A stretch of 12,322 bases of DNA from Clostridia bacterium (GCA_017997315.1 JAGOFF010000051.1:1-12322); one strand, 5' to 3'; positions 1-7,058 are shown, counted from the first letter of the stretch. A program made the numbers and translations. Notes: generated by a model from the sequence alone, not told the origin.

Positions 1-905
1 ACCTTGGCCACGGCTCCGTCGATCCCGAACGCCAGTGTCCCGCGTTCGTCGCCGATCCGGCACACCGCCTCCCAGGACGCGTCGACGCCCTCGCAGACCG
101 CATATCCGGGGGAAACCGCGAAACCCTGCGTCTCCAGCCAGGAAAGGGTTTCGGCGTGGGACAGGAAAGACACCCCCTCGACCGCCTGCAGGTTGAAAGA
201 ATACGCACTGAGCCTCCGGCCCGCGGTGACCGTCGGATCCAGCTGGCGAAGCGATCCCGCCGCGGCGTTCCGCGGATTGGCAAAGATCTTGCCTCCCGTC
301 AGTTCCTGCTGTTCATTGAGGGCTTCGAACGCCGGCGTGTCCATATACACTTCCGCCCGCACGACCAGGTAAGGGACGGGATTCCGGAGAACCAGCGGGA
401 TTCCGGAGACGCTGCGCAGGTTCTCCGTGACATCCTCCCCGACCAGTCCGTTCCCGCGCGTCGCTCCCCGCGTGAAGCGGCCGTCCGCGTACTCGAGCGA
501 TACCGAAAGTCCGTCGATCTTGCGCTCCACGACAAAACGCGGCGGTTCTCCCGCGGCGGCCATCGTTTCACACATCCGACCGAGCGCGTCCCGGAACTCC
601 GCTTCGGTGAAAACGTCGGCGAGGCTTTGGAGCGGGATCGGATGGGTCACCTCGGGCAGGTCGCGGCGTGCGGTTCCGCCGACCTTCCGGGTCGGGGACG
701 ACGGCACGGCCAGTCCGGGATACCGGGCTTCCAGGTCCTCCAGCTCGCGCGCGAGCCGGTCGTACTCCGCGTCCTCGATCTCCGGGCTGTCCTCGTCGTA
801 GTACCTGCGGTTGTGGTACTCCACAAGCCGGCGCAGTTCGTCGATCCGTCCGGCGGCTTCCAGCGGCGGCATCGTGTCCGCGCCCGGTTTCTTCTTCTGA
901 TTCAT
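1..905 (-). CDS. ligA: NAD-dependent DNA ligase LigA (N-terminal part, cut by window edge)
   Basis: LigA seals nicks in duplex DNA using NAD+ in replication and repair. About 301 codons are visible; the reading frame is open to the left edge, so the OB-fold, zinc finger, HhH and BRCT parts lie outside. The N-terminal Ia-like domain carries HNRRYYDED and EIEDAEYDRL (about residues 31-53). The adenylation domain shows the nucleotide-accepting lysine in VERKIDG (K129), TRGNGLVGEDVTEN (about 147-160; usually TRGDG), FANPRNAAAGSLRQLD and FGIDGAVAKV near the cut. The ATG at 905 has GGAGGA six bases upstream. It starts 43 bp after the stop of the membrane-protein gene upstream on the same strand, so the two are probably co-transcribed. 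The family assignment is secure; full length cannot be judged. Confidence 0.96.
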   Translation of the reverse strand, partial: MNQKKKPGADTMPPLEAAGRIDELRRLVEYHNRRYYDEDSPEIEDAEYDRLARELEDLEARYPGLAVPSSPTRKVGGTARRDLPEVTHPIPLQSLADVFTEAEFRDALGRMCETMAAAGEPPRFVVERKIDGLSVSLEYADGRFTRGATRGNGLVGEDVTENLRSVSGIPLVLRNPVPYLVVRAEVYMDTPAFEALNEQQELTGGKIFANPRNAAAGSLRQLDPTVTAGRRLSAYSFNLQAVEGVSFLSHAETLSWLETQGFAVSPGYAVCEGVDASWEAVCRIGDERGTLAFGIDGAVAK

Positions 906-948
906 GCGGGGTCCTCCGGAACCATTGCGCCCCATGGGCGGGAAGCGT

Positions 949-1584
949 TCATCGTCTGGTGGCGGCACGGGTCCCGGCCGCAAGGGTCATGACTCCCGCG
1001 ACGGCTGAAGCGATCAGGATTCCGGCGATCCACACCGGAACCCCGCCGGGCAGATCCGATGTTCCGAGCAGCGACTCCCCGCCGAAACCCAACCGGCCCG
1101 GCAGGCCGCCTCCGTCCGGGCGGAACCGGGTCAGCAGCGGCGCCACGGCCGCGTCATGCAGGACCATGACCGCCAGCGACGCGGCGAATGCGTCGCCCAG
1201 AATCCGGTTCGCCGTACGCACCTTGAACAGCAGCAGAAGCAGCGCCGCCGCAAGTCCGACAAGCACCCCCGCGGACACGGAGGTGAACGTACGGTCCGCC
1301 AGCCGGCCGGCCATATGCCACACGGTACCCGCCAGGGCGCATGCCCCGGCGATGAGCTCGGCATGCCGGGTGCGTCCGGCCAGCAGAAGCGCGGTCATCA
1401 GAACCGCCGACGCCAGATAGGCGAGACAGGCGGACAGAGGGCCCGACAGCCCGGCGCGGCCCGCAGCGGATGCGGCGGCATCGCGTGCCATATCGGCAAA
1501 CACGCGGAACGGCGCCGCGACGACCGTCCCCCAAAGTACGGCCAGGACGGTAAAAAGGATCAGCAAGCCGGCTCGTCTGTTCAA
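949..1584 (-). CDS. Unrecognised six-helix integral membrane protein
   Basis: I do not recognise a family. With the chosen start the protein has 211 residues and about six hydrophobic segments (roughly residues 7-26, 50-70, 75-93, 102-120, 127-150 and 182-204). A Gly/Pro-rich loop lies at about 155-181 and the C-terminus is basic (TRAATRR). The start is inferred to be TTG at 1584, because a good GGAGGT sits six bases upstream. A longer reading from TTG at 1644 would run through a well-formed -35/-10 promoter (1616-1644), and an ATG at 1617 lies inside the -10 region; neither is likely. The frame ends 43 bp before ligA and probably heads a two-gene operon with it. Composition matches the neighbours. 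No catalytic motif was seen, so no function is offered. Confidence 0.72.
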   Translation of the reverse strand: MNRRAGLLILFTVLAVLWGTVVAAPFRVFADMARDAAASAAGRAGLSGPLSACLAYLASAVLMTALLLAGRTRHAELIAGACALAGTVWHMAGRLADRTFTSVSAGVLVGLAAALLLLLFKVRTANRILGDAFAASLAVMVLHDAAVAPLLTRFRPDGGGLPGRLGFGGESLLGTSDLPGGVPVWIAGILIASAVAGVMTLAAGTRAATRR

Positions 1585-1615
1585 AAAGCGACCTCCGTCG
1601 ATCGGGAATACCGTC

Positions 1616-1644
1616 ATTGTAGCGTTCCCGCAAAACCGTGGCAA
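1616..1644 (-). promoter_or_regulatory. Sigma-A-type promoter for the membrane protein - ligA operon
   Basis: On the minus strand TTGCCA (1644-1639) is followed after exactly 17 bp by TACAAT (1621-1616). Transcription would begin near 1609, giving a leader of about 25 bases before the GGAGGT and TTG start at 1584. Prediction from sequence only. Confidence 0.7.
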
Positions 1645-1679
1645 CCACTGGACGGCGGCCCTGCAGACCCCGGTCCCTG

Positions 1680-1688
1680 TGATAGAAT
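1680..1688 (+). promoter_or_regulatory. Extended -10 promoter for ddh
   Basis: TG-A-TAGAAT forms an extended -10 element (TG at 1680-1681, hexamer 1683-1688). No convincing -35 hexamer lies 16-18 bp upstream, as is common for extended -10 promoters. The predicted start near 1695 would leave a leader of about 78 bases before ddh. Confidence 0.5.
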
Positions 1689-1772
1689 CAACCTGTTCCG
1701 CACAGGGTCCGGATCGGACAGGCGGATAGGCCGGACACCCCGGAGGGCGTCCCCGAATCGGAGGAGCATGGT

Positions 1773-2759
1773 ATGGTCCAGATCGGCATCGTCGGCTACG
1801 GCAATCTTGGAAAGGGCGTCGAGCAGGCCTGCCGGCGCCATGCGGACATGAATCTCCAGGCGGTGTTCACCCGGCGCGATCCCTCCGGCATCGCACCCGA
1901 ACCCTTCAACGGCCGGACCGTACCCGTCGTACCCGTCGCCGGGGCTGCGGAATGGCGCGACCGGATCGATGTGATGATCCTGTGCGGCGGATCCGCCACG
2001 GATCTGCCCGGACAGGGTCCCCGCTTCGCATCCCTGTTCAACACCGTGGACAGTTTCGACACCCACGCCCGGATTCCGGAGTATTTCGCTCAGGTGGACG
2101 CGGCCGCCCGTCAGGCCGGCCGGCTCAGCCTGATCTCCTGCGGATGGGATCCCGGACTCTTTTCGGTCGCGCGTGTCCTGTTTTCCGGCATCCTTCCGGA
2201 AGGGCGCGATTTCACCTTTTGGGGACGCGGCGTCAGCCAGGGGCACTCGGACGCCATCCGGCGGATCCCGGGTGTCCTGGACGCCCGCCAGTACACCCAG
2301 CCGGTCGAGAAGGCCGTCGAGGCGGCGCGGAGCGACCGTCCGCCCGAACTGTCGACACGGGAAAAGCACCTGCGCGAATGCTATGTGGCGGTCGCCGAAG
2401 GGGCGGACCGGGAAGCGATCCGCCAGGCGATCGTGACCATGCCGAACTATTTTGCGGATTACGATACGACCGTGACGTTCCTGCCGTTCGACGAGCTGCG
2501 GGAAAAGCACGGGGCGCTGCCGCACGGCGGATTTGTCATCCGGAACGGCAAGACGTCCGAACAAGCCCGGCATGTCGCGGAGTTCTCTCTGAGGCTGGAC
2601 AGCAATCCGGAATTCACGGGCAGCGTGCTGACCGCTTACGCCAGAGCCGTCCACCGCATGAGCCTGGAAGGACGCACCGGGGCGATCACCGTCCTGGACG
2701 TCGCGCCCGGGCTGCTTTCCGCAATGGACGCGGATGCGCTCCGCGCCTCCATGCTGTAG
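1773..2759 (+). CDS. ddh: meso-Diaminopimelate D-dehydrogenase
   Basis: Ddh reductively aminates L-tetrahydrodipicolinate with NADPH and ammonia to give meso-diaminopimelate in one step. This supplies peptidoglycan cross-linking and, after decarboxylation, lysine. The 328-residue product is the usual family length. The N-terminal dinucleotide-binding fold has IGIVGYGNLG (residues 4-13), and SATD, VDSFDTH, CGWDPGLFSVAR, WGRGVSQGHSDAIRRIPG (about 150-167), MPNYFADYD, LPHGGFVI and LDVAPGLLS are family hallmarks. The ATG at 1773 has GGAGGAG six bases upstream; an out-of-frame ATG at 1768 is ignored. It is transcribed alone from its own predicted promoter and converges with the PC4-like gene 18 bp downstream. 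Presence of ddh suggests a meso-DAP wall and the dehydrogenase branch of lysine synthesis. Confidence 0.95.
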   Translation: MVQIGIVGYGNLGKGVEQACRRHADMNLQAVFTRRDPSGIAPEPFNGRTVPVVPVAGAAEWRDRIDVMILCGGSATDLPGQGPRFASLFNTVDSFDTHARIPEYFAQVDAAARQAGRLSLISCGWDPGLFSVARVLFSGILPEGRDFTFWGRGVSQGHSDAIRRIPGVLDARQYTQPVEKAVEAARSDRPPELSTREKHLRECYVAVAEGADREAIRQAIVTMPNYFADYDTTVTFLPFDELREKHGALPHGGFVIRNGKTSEQARHVAEFSLRLDSNPEFTGSVLTAYARAVHRMSLEGRTGAITVLDVAPGLLSAMDADALRASML

Positions 2760-2777
2760 CCGAGGGATCCGGACGGA

Positions 2778-3035
2778 TTATTCTTCGATCGATTCGATCG
2801 AATAGGGGTCGTAGTCCGCAAGGAACTCCTTGAGGATGGCGACCTCTTCCGCGGTCATGGACAGCCCCTTGCCCATTTTTTCGTGGTCGGGAGACCAGTC
2901 CCGGATATCCAGCTTGGCGGGAGCCCCGTTCCAGCTGACCATGTTGATCTCCCGGTTCCATCCGGACCGGCCGGTGCTCAGCACCACCCCGGTCTCCTTG
3001 ACGATCTTGAACGTGAATTCGCCTCTTGGCGGCAT
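2778..3035 (-). CDS. PC4/YdbC-family single-stranded nucleic-acid-binding protein
   Basis: This 85-residue protein matches the bacterial YdbC/PC4 family, a small dimeric fold that binds single-stranded DNA and has homology to the eukaryotic coactivator PC4; its cellular role in bacteria is not settled. Visible features are the strand-rich core FTFKIVKETGVVL, the conserved W-x-x-E-I-N-M-V-S-W-N-G segment, the family signature KLDIRDWSPDHEKMGKG (about residues 42-58) and an acidic C-terminal helix ending SIESIEE. The ATG at 3035 is chosen because AGGAGG lies about seven bases upstream; longer in-frame starts lack a ribosome site and add residues not expected for the family. It is a single gene that converges with ddh. 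No clear promoter was found upstream. Confidence 0.88.
   Translation of the reverse strand: MPPRGEFTFKIVKETGVVLSTGRSGWNREINMVSWNGAPAKLDIRDWSPDHEKMGKGLSMTAEEVAILKEFLADYDPYSIESIEE
2784..2802. repeat. 19-nt near-perfect palindrome at the ddh/PC4 convergent junction
   Basis: TTCGATCGATTCGATCGAA is symmetrical around T2793. As RNA it could fold into an 8-bp stem with a 3-base loop on either strand. It lies in the last codons of the PC4-like gene (encoding SIESIEE) and 25 bp past the ddh stop. It has no U-tract, so a terminator role is uncertain, but no other hairpin separates these convergent genes. Confidence 0.45.
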
Positions 3036-3094
3036 ATGCGGCCCTCCTGGGTTACGATCTCGCCGGATTTCCATCAGGGGTGTCGCGCCGGCGG

Positions 3095-3122
3095 TTTAAA
3101 CGGACTGACCCTAGTCTATAAT
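3095..3122 (+). promoter_or_regulatory. Promoter upstream of the metallophosphoesterase
   Basis: TATAAT (3117-3122) is a perfect -10 hexamer with TTTAAA (3095-3100) 16 bp upstream as a plausible -35. The surrounding 3110-3160 stretch is distinctly AT-rich for this genome. The predicted transcript start (about 3129-3131) coincides with an ATG at 3131. Confidence 0.55.
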
Positions 3123-3130
3123 AAGTTTTC

Positions 3131-3175
3131 ATGGATGCCTATATGAAAATTCAAAAAACGATGCTCACCGCATGA
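3131..3175 (+). CDS. Possible 14-codon leader peptide, near-leaderless, stop overlapping the next start
   Basis: A short frame encoding MDAYMKIQKTMLTA begins 8 bases after the predicted -10 hexamer, so its ATG may be the first transcribed codon. Its TGA (3173-3175) overlaps the ATG of the metallophosphoesterase (3172) in an ATGA arrangement. The downstream gene has no visible Shine-Dalgarno, so coupled translation from this frame would explain its expression. This is inference from layout; a chance frame in AT-rich leader sequence is possible. No homology is claimed. Confidence 0.3.
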   Translation: MDAYMKIQKTMLTA

Positions 3176-3996
3176 GCGCGGCGGTATGGATCCTGCCGGC
3201 CGCCGCCGTCCTGGCGCTGCTGATCCGGATGTTGTGGGAGCCGCGCCGTCCCGAGGTCACACGGATTCCGCTCGGCGAGGGCGGAAGGACGCTCCGCGTG
3301 CTGCTCCTCACCGACCTGCACGCCGGACTGTGCTATGTCCCGGCCGCGCGGCTGGCCGCGGAGATCTCTGCAAGCGGTGCGGACGTGCTGCTTTTCGCCG
3401 GGGACGCGTGCTCCGGCCGATATGACGCGAACAAGGCGCGGCGCATGCTGGCCGCACTCGGCAATGCCGCGCGCAAAGCCGGCATGCCGGCCTGCGCGGT
3501 GCCGGGCAACCACGACCGGGCGCTGTCCGACCAGGACTTCGAGGAATCGGGATTCCGGATGCTGCGCAACCGCGAAACCTCTGTTCTCTCCCGGGACGGC
3601 TCGTCCTGGAGGATCATCGGACTCGACGACATGAAGCACGGCCGTCCCGTGCCGCCTTCTCCCGGAAGGGGGCCCGGCGGAATCCCTGCGGAGCGGACGG
3701 TCGTGCTGGCGCACAACCCGGACGCGGTCTTCCTGCTGCCGTCCGGACTGGCGCGTTTCATCCTGAGCGGCCATTTCCACGGCGGCCAGATCTGGATGCC
3801 GTTCCATTTCGAGTTCCGGGTGCTCCGGCACGAGCGGCTGGTTTCGGAAGGGGTCTACCGGGGCCGGTTCGAACGCAACGGAGTGACCGGGTATATCTCC
3901 CGGGGCATCGGCTGTGTCGTGTTTCCGTTCCGTCTGGCTTCGCGGCCGGAGCTGGCTGTGGTCGACCTTTACGATGCCGGAGCCGATAGGGTATAA
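3172..3996 (+). CDS. YkuE-type calcineurin-like metallophosphoesterase
   Basis: A 274-residue membrane-anchored metallophosphoesterase. One N-terminal hydrophobic segment (about residues 4-21) would place the catalytic domain on the outer face or tether it to the membrane. All metal-site motifs are present in order: TDLH (D48, H50), AGD (D78), PGNHD (N113, H114, D115), AHNPD (H181) and GHFHGGQ (residues 200-206, H201 and H203). The arrangement matches the YkuE/YaeI branch, members of which hydrolyse phosphate esters such as lipid pyrophosphates; the substrate here is unknown. The only usable start is ATG 3172, which lacks a Shine-Dalgarno sequence but overlaps the stop of a short upstream frame. 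The next gene starts 29 bp downstream and has its own predicted promoter over this stop codon. Confidence 0.9.
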   Translation: MSAAVWILPAAAVLALLIRMLWEPRRPEVTRIPLGEGGRTLRVLLLTDLHAGLCYVPAARLAAEISASGADVLLFAGDACSGRYDANKARRMLAALGNAARKAGMPACAVPGNHDRALSDQDFEESGFRMLRNRETSVLSRDGSSWRIIGLDDMKHGRPVPPSPGRGPGGIPAERTVVLAHNPDAVFLLPSGLARFILSGHFHGGQIWMPFHFEFRVLRHERLVSEGVYRGRFERNGVTGYISRGIGCVVFPFRLASRPELAVVDLYDAGADRV

Positions 3997-3997
3997 T
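3968..3997 (+). promoter_or_regulatory. Promoter overlapping the metallophosphoesterase stop
   Basis: TATAAT (3992-3997) overlaps the TAA stop at 3994-3996; TTTACG (3968-3973) lies 18 bp upstream as a four-of-six -35 match. It would give the small exporter gene a leader of about 20 bases containing its GGGAGGGAG ribosome site, allowing expression separate from the upstream gene. Confidence 0.5.
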
Positions 3998-4025
3998 CCT
4001 CCGGAGCATCCGGGAGGGAGATAAT

Positions 4026-4550
4026 ATGGGCGACGCGGTCATGAACTTTCTGGAAAAGGTGTTCGGCGATGCGCATGCCGCGGTCGTGTTCCTGGGATCG
4101 ATGATCCCCGTCACGGAGCAGCGGGCCACCATTCCCATCGGAATCAATGTATTTCACATGTCCCCGCTGCTGGTCTTCCTCCTCGCCCTGATCGGCAGTC
4201 TCATACCGACCCCTTTCCTTATTCTGTTTTTCCGTGTCGTACTGGAATGGCTCAAACGATTCCGCTGGCTCGACTGGTTCACCGGATTCCTTGAAAACCG
4301 GATCCGGAAGAACGTCCACAAGTTTGAGAAAAAGGCGGAGTGGGGCCTGATCATCTTCATCGCCATCCCGCTGCCGGGCACCGGCGTCTGGACCGGCAGC
4401 GCCGTCGCCTCCACCATCGGCTTTGATTTCAAGAAGGCCCAACTGTGCGTCGTTCTGGGCGGACTGATATCCGCGGTCGCGCTCACAGCCTTCTTCTCGA
4501 TCATCCGGTACCGTGAGCCGATCATCCAGTTTCTGCAGAATCTGTTCTGA
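4026..4550 (+). CDS. COG2426 / 'small multidrug export' family membrane protein
   Basis: A 174-residue integral membrane protein of the family named putative small multi-drug export protein (Sm_multidrug_ex, COG2426); the transport role in the name is weakly supported for the family as a whole. Family marks are SMIPVTEQRATIPIG (residues 25-39; the usual form is close to ELRGAIPxG) and FIAIPLPGTGVWTGSAVAS (111-129). Hydrophobic segments fall near 17-28, 47-72, 107-130 and 139-160, with a basic amphipathic stretch at 76-104. The ATG at 4026 follows GGGAGGGAG by about five bases; an internal ATG at 4041 is less likely. It sits 29 bp after the metallophosphoesterase and is followed by a bidirectional terminator. 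Confidence 0.85.
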   Translation: MGDAVMNFLEKVFGDAHAAVVFLGSMIPVTEQRATIPIGINVFHMSPLLVFLLALIGSLIPTPFLILFFRVVLEWLKRFRWLDWFTGFLENRIRKNVHKFEKKAEWGLIIFIAIPLPGTGVWTGSAVASTIGFDFKKAQLCVVLGGLISAVALTAFFSIIRYREPIIQFLQNLF

Positions 4551-4574
4551 TCCGCAGGCGGACTCCGTCATGAA

Positions 4575-4610
4575 AAAGAGACTCCGGAGCCGCCGCCCCG
4601 GAGTCTCTTT
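4575..4610. terminator. Bidirectional intrinsic terminator between convergent genes
   Basis: A 13-bp perfect stem (AAAGAGACTCCGG at 4575-4587 with its complement at 4598-4610) encloses a 10-base loop. The plus transcript ends the stem in UUU; the minus transcript continues with five U residues, making it the stronger direction, for glgP. It lies 25 bp after the exporter stop and 18 bp after the glgP stop. Confidence 0.88.
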
Positions 4611-4627
4611 GCGCTTCGGACAAAAGG

Positions 4628-7006
4628 TCACCCGATGCGGTTCGGTCCTATTTTCCAGATATCGCGGGCATACTCCCCGATCGTGCGGTCGGAACTGAAG
4701 ATCCCTCCGCGCACGATGTTGATCCAGCACCGTTTCGCCCAGGCCATGCGGTCCCGGTAGGATCCGGTCAGCAGGTCGCGCGCGATGACGTAATCCTTGA
4801 AGTCGCCAAGCACAAAGAAAGGATCGGCGGGCTGCCAGTTGCTCCCGTACAGCAGGGAGTTGAACAGGTCCTGGAACATGCCGGTGCCGCCGTCCTGCAG
4901 GGTTCCGTCGACCAGGGCGTCCAGCACCCGCTTGAGGCCGGGGATGTTCTGGTACTGCCATTGCGGATTGTAGTACGACCGGGTGGAGTCCATGTCCTCC
5001 ACCCGCACACCGAAGATCTGGATGTTCTCCGGGCCGACAATGTTCGCGATCTCGACGTTGGCGCCGTCCAGCGTGCCCAGGGTGAGCGCGCCGTTCAGCA
5101 TGAATTTCATGTTCCCTGTGCCGGATGCCTCCATTCCCGCAGTGGAAATCTGTTCCGAGATGTCCGCGGCGGGGAACAGTTTTTCCGCGGAGGAGACGTT
5201 GTAGTTGTGGGAGAAGACCACACGGAGCCGTCCGGCGACCGCAGGGTCTCCGTTGACGACGCGCGCGATCTCGTTGATCAGCTTGATGATCGCTTTGGCG
5301 CGCTGGTAACCGGGCGCCGCCTTGGCTGCGAACAGGAAGGTCTGGGGCGGGATATCGAGGCCGGGATCGTCCCGGAGCCGGAAATACAGATGCAGGATCT
5401 GGAGCGCGTTCAGCAGCTGGCGCTTGTACTCGTGCAGACGCTTGGCCTGGATGTCGAAAATCGACTCCGGATCGATGTCGACCGCCTCTTCCCGGCGGAT
5501 GAATTCCGCCAGCTGGCGTTTCTTCTCCTTCTTGATCTCCAGGAACCGGCGCAGGACTTCCGGATCGTCCGCGAATTTTTCCAGATCGCGGAGGGCGTCG
5601 AGGCGGGTGACCCACTCTTCCCCGCCGGACAGTTCGGTCAGCAGCGCCGACAGTTCGGGATTGCTGACACGCAGCCAGCGTCTCGGGCTGACTCCGTTGG
5701 TCTTGTTGCTGAACCGGTCCGGATAGACCTGGTACCAGTCGCGCAGGACGCGGTTGCGCAGGATCTGGGTGTGCAGCGCCGCCACCCCGTTGACGGAAAA
5801 AGATCCGTAGCAGGCGAGCGGGGCCATCCGGACTTTGCCGTCACCGATGGGGGCCATCTTCTGGATCCGGTCGTGCATGAGGCCGCGCGAGGCCATCTCC
5901 GCGCGGAACTGCGCGTCGATCCGGCGTACGATGTCGGCGATGCCCGGGAAAAGGAACTGGAAGATCCCGATGTCCCATTGTTCGAGCGCTTCCGACAGGA
6001 TGGTGTGGTTGGTGTAGGCAAACGACTTGCGGGTCACGTCCCAGGCCTGCTCCCAGGACATGCCGTGCTCCTCGGTCAGGATGCGCATCAGTTCGGGGAT
6101 CCCGATGGCGGGATGGGTGTCGTTGAGCTGGATGGAATGGAGCTCGGCAAAATCCGACAGGTCGCCCCCGTGCGCCGCCATGTGACGGCGCACGATGTCC
6201 TGCAGGGATGCGGACACAAAGAAATACTGCTGGCGTACCCGGAGCACCTTTCCGTCATAGGACGTATCGTTGGGGTACAGCACGCGCCAGATGTCGTTCA
6301 CACGGTTCCGCTGAACGACCGCATCGTCGAACCGCTGGGAGTTGAACAGGTTGAAATCGAACTCCTCGGCCGGCTCGGCCTTCCAGAGCCGGATGGTGTT
6401 GACGTTGCGGATGCCGTAACCGACGACCGGGAGGTCGTACGGAACCGCCCAGACCTCCATGTCGCTGTACCGGATGCACTGCCGGTCGCTGTCGCGGCGG
6501 ATGAACCAGGGAAATCCGCGCTCCATCCAGACATCCGGGTACTCGTGCTGGAAACCGTTCTCGAGCTCCTGGCGGAACAGGCCGTACCGGTACAGGATGC
6601 CGTATCCGGTCACGGGGTATCCTCCGGTCGCCGCGGAGTCCATGAAACATGCGGCCAGCCGGCCGAGTCCGCCGTTCCCGAGAGCGGCGTCGTTCTCGAG
6701 CTCCTCCAGCTTTCCGAGGTCGAAGCCATGCGCCGCAACCGTGTCGCGGACGGTTTCATAGATGCCCAGATTCACCAGATTGTTCTGCAGCGAGCGGCCG
6801 ACCAGAAACTCGGCGGAAAAATAGTGCGTCTGTCTGCCCGACGCATAGGCGTGCCTTGTTTTCTCCCACGGGTCCGCAATGTGCTCCACGATGGCGCGGG
6901 ACAGGGCGGTCCAGTATTCCCATGGGGTTGCGGTCGTATGGGTGCGGGCGGCTTCCGCCCGGATATGCGATTCGATTCGTTCGGACAAAGTGGTGGGGTC
7001 AGTCAT
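4628..7006 (-). CDS. glgP: Glycogen/maltodextrin phosphorylase
   Basis: This PLP enzyme removes glucose from the non-reducing ends of alpha-1,4-glucans with phosphate, releasing glucose-1-phosphate in the cytoplasm. The protein has 792 residues, typical of bacterial GT35 phosphorylases. Visible blocks are YFSAEFLVGRSLQNNL and NDAALGNGGLGRLAACFMDS in the N-terminal half, QLNDTHPAIGIPELMRIL, VNGVAALHTQILR, FSNKTNGVSPRRWL, IQAKRLHEYKRQLLN, FSHNYNVSSAEK and EASGTGNMKFMLNGALTLGT, where K634 is the PLP-binding lysine. The ATG at 7006 is chosen because GGAGGA lies six bases upstream; a longer reading to 7069 would translate through the promoter. It is a single gene with a short leader and a terminator after its stop. 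Glycogen and maltodextrin preference cannot be separated from sequence, and no glycogen-synthesis genes lie in the window. Confidence 0.96.
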   Translation of the reverse strand: MTDPTTLSERIESHIRAEAARTHTTATPWEYWTALSRAIVEHIADPWEKTRHAYASGRQTHYFSAEFLVGRSLQNNLVNLGIYETVRDTVAAHGFDLGKLEELENDAALGNGGLGRLAACFMDSAATGGYPVTGYGILYRYGLFRQELENGFQHEYPDVWMERGFPWFIRRDSDRQCIRYSDMEVWAVPYDLPVVGYGIRNVNTIRLWKAEPAEEFDFNLFNSQRFDDAVVQRNRVNDIWRVLYPNDTSYDGKVLRVRQQYFFVSASLQDIVRRHMAAHGGDLSDFAELHSIQLNDTHPAIGIPELMRILTEEHGMSWEQAWDVTRKSFAYTNHTILSEALEQWDIGIFQFLFPGIADIVRRIDAQFRAEMASRGLMHDRIQKMAPIGDGKVRMAPLACYGSFSVNGVAALHTQILRNRVLRDWYQVYPDRFSNKTNGVSPRRWLRVSNPELSALLTELSGGEEWVTRLDALRDLEKFADDPEVLRRFLEIKKEKKRQLAEFIRREEAVDIDPESIFDIQAKRLHEYKRQLLNALQILHLYFRLRDDPGLDIPPQTFLFAAKAAPGYQRAKAIIKLINEIARVVNGDPAVAGRLRVVFSHNYNVSSAEKLFPAADISEQISTAGMEASGTGNMKFMLNGALTLGTLDGANVEIANIVGPENIQIFGVRVEDMDSTRSYYNPQWQYQNIPGLKRVLDALVDGTLQDGGTGMFQDLFNSLLYGSNWQPADPFFVLGDFKDYVIARDLLTGSYRDRMAWAKRCWINIVRGGIFSSDRTIGEYARDIWKIGPNRIG

Positions 7007-7029
7007 GCAAGATCCTCCGTTTCGACCTG

Positions 7030-7058
7030 ATTCTACAAAATGGTCCCACGAAAAGCAA
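7030..7058 (-). promoter_or_regulatory. Sigma-A-type promoter for glgP
   Basis: On the minus strand TTGCTT (7058-7053), a 17-bp spacer and TAGAAT (7035-7030) form a good promoter. Transcription would start near 7023, leaving about 17 bases that contain the GGAGGA site before the ATG at 7006. Confidence 0.65.

Noticed and set aside
156..992. 278-codon plus frame antisense to ligA
   Set aside because: The minus strand encodes unmistakable LigA; this is its complement.
1692..1722. Possible alternative hairpins in the ddh leader (CCTGT with either of two ACAGG copies; GTCCG/CGGAC)
   Set aside because: The first arm lies at the predicted transcript start and the stems are only five bp; no riboswitch-like architecture, and lysine riboswitches are much longer.
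1614..2654. 346-codon minus frame over ddh
   Set aside because: Antisense to ddh, covers the divergent promoter region and has no ribosome site.
3969..5615. 548-codon minus-strand frame spanning the end of glgP, the terminator and the exporter gene
   Set aside because: It runs through the bidirectional terminator and two certain genes in other frames; the product is Arg/Pro/Gly-rich shadow sequence.
4961..7030. 689-codon open frame antisense to glgP
   Set aside because: It mirrors the codon structure of a certain gene in GC-rich DNA, has no ribosome site, and its product is low in family-like features; an antisense shadow.
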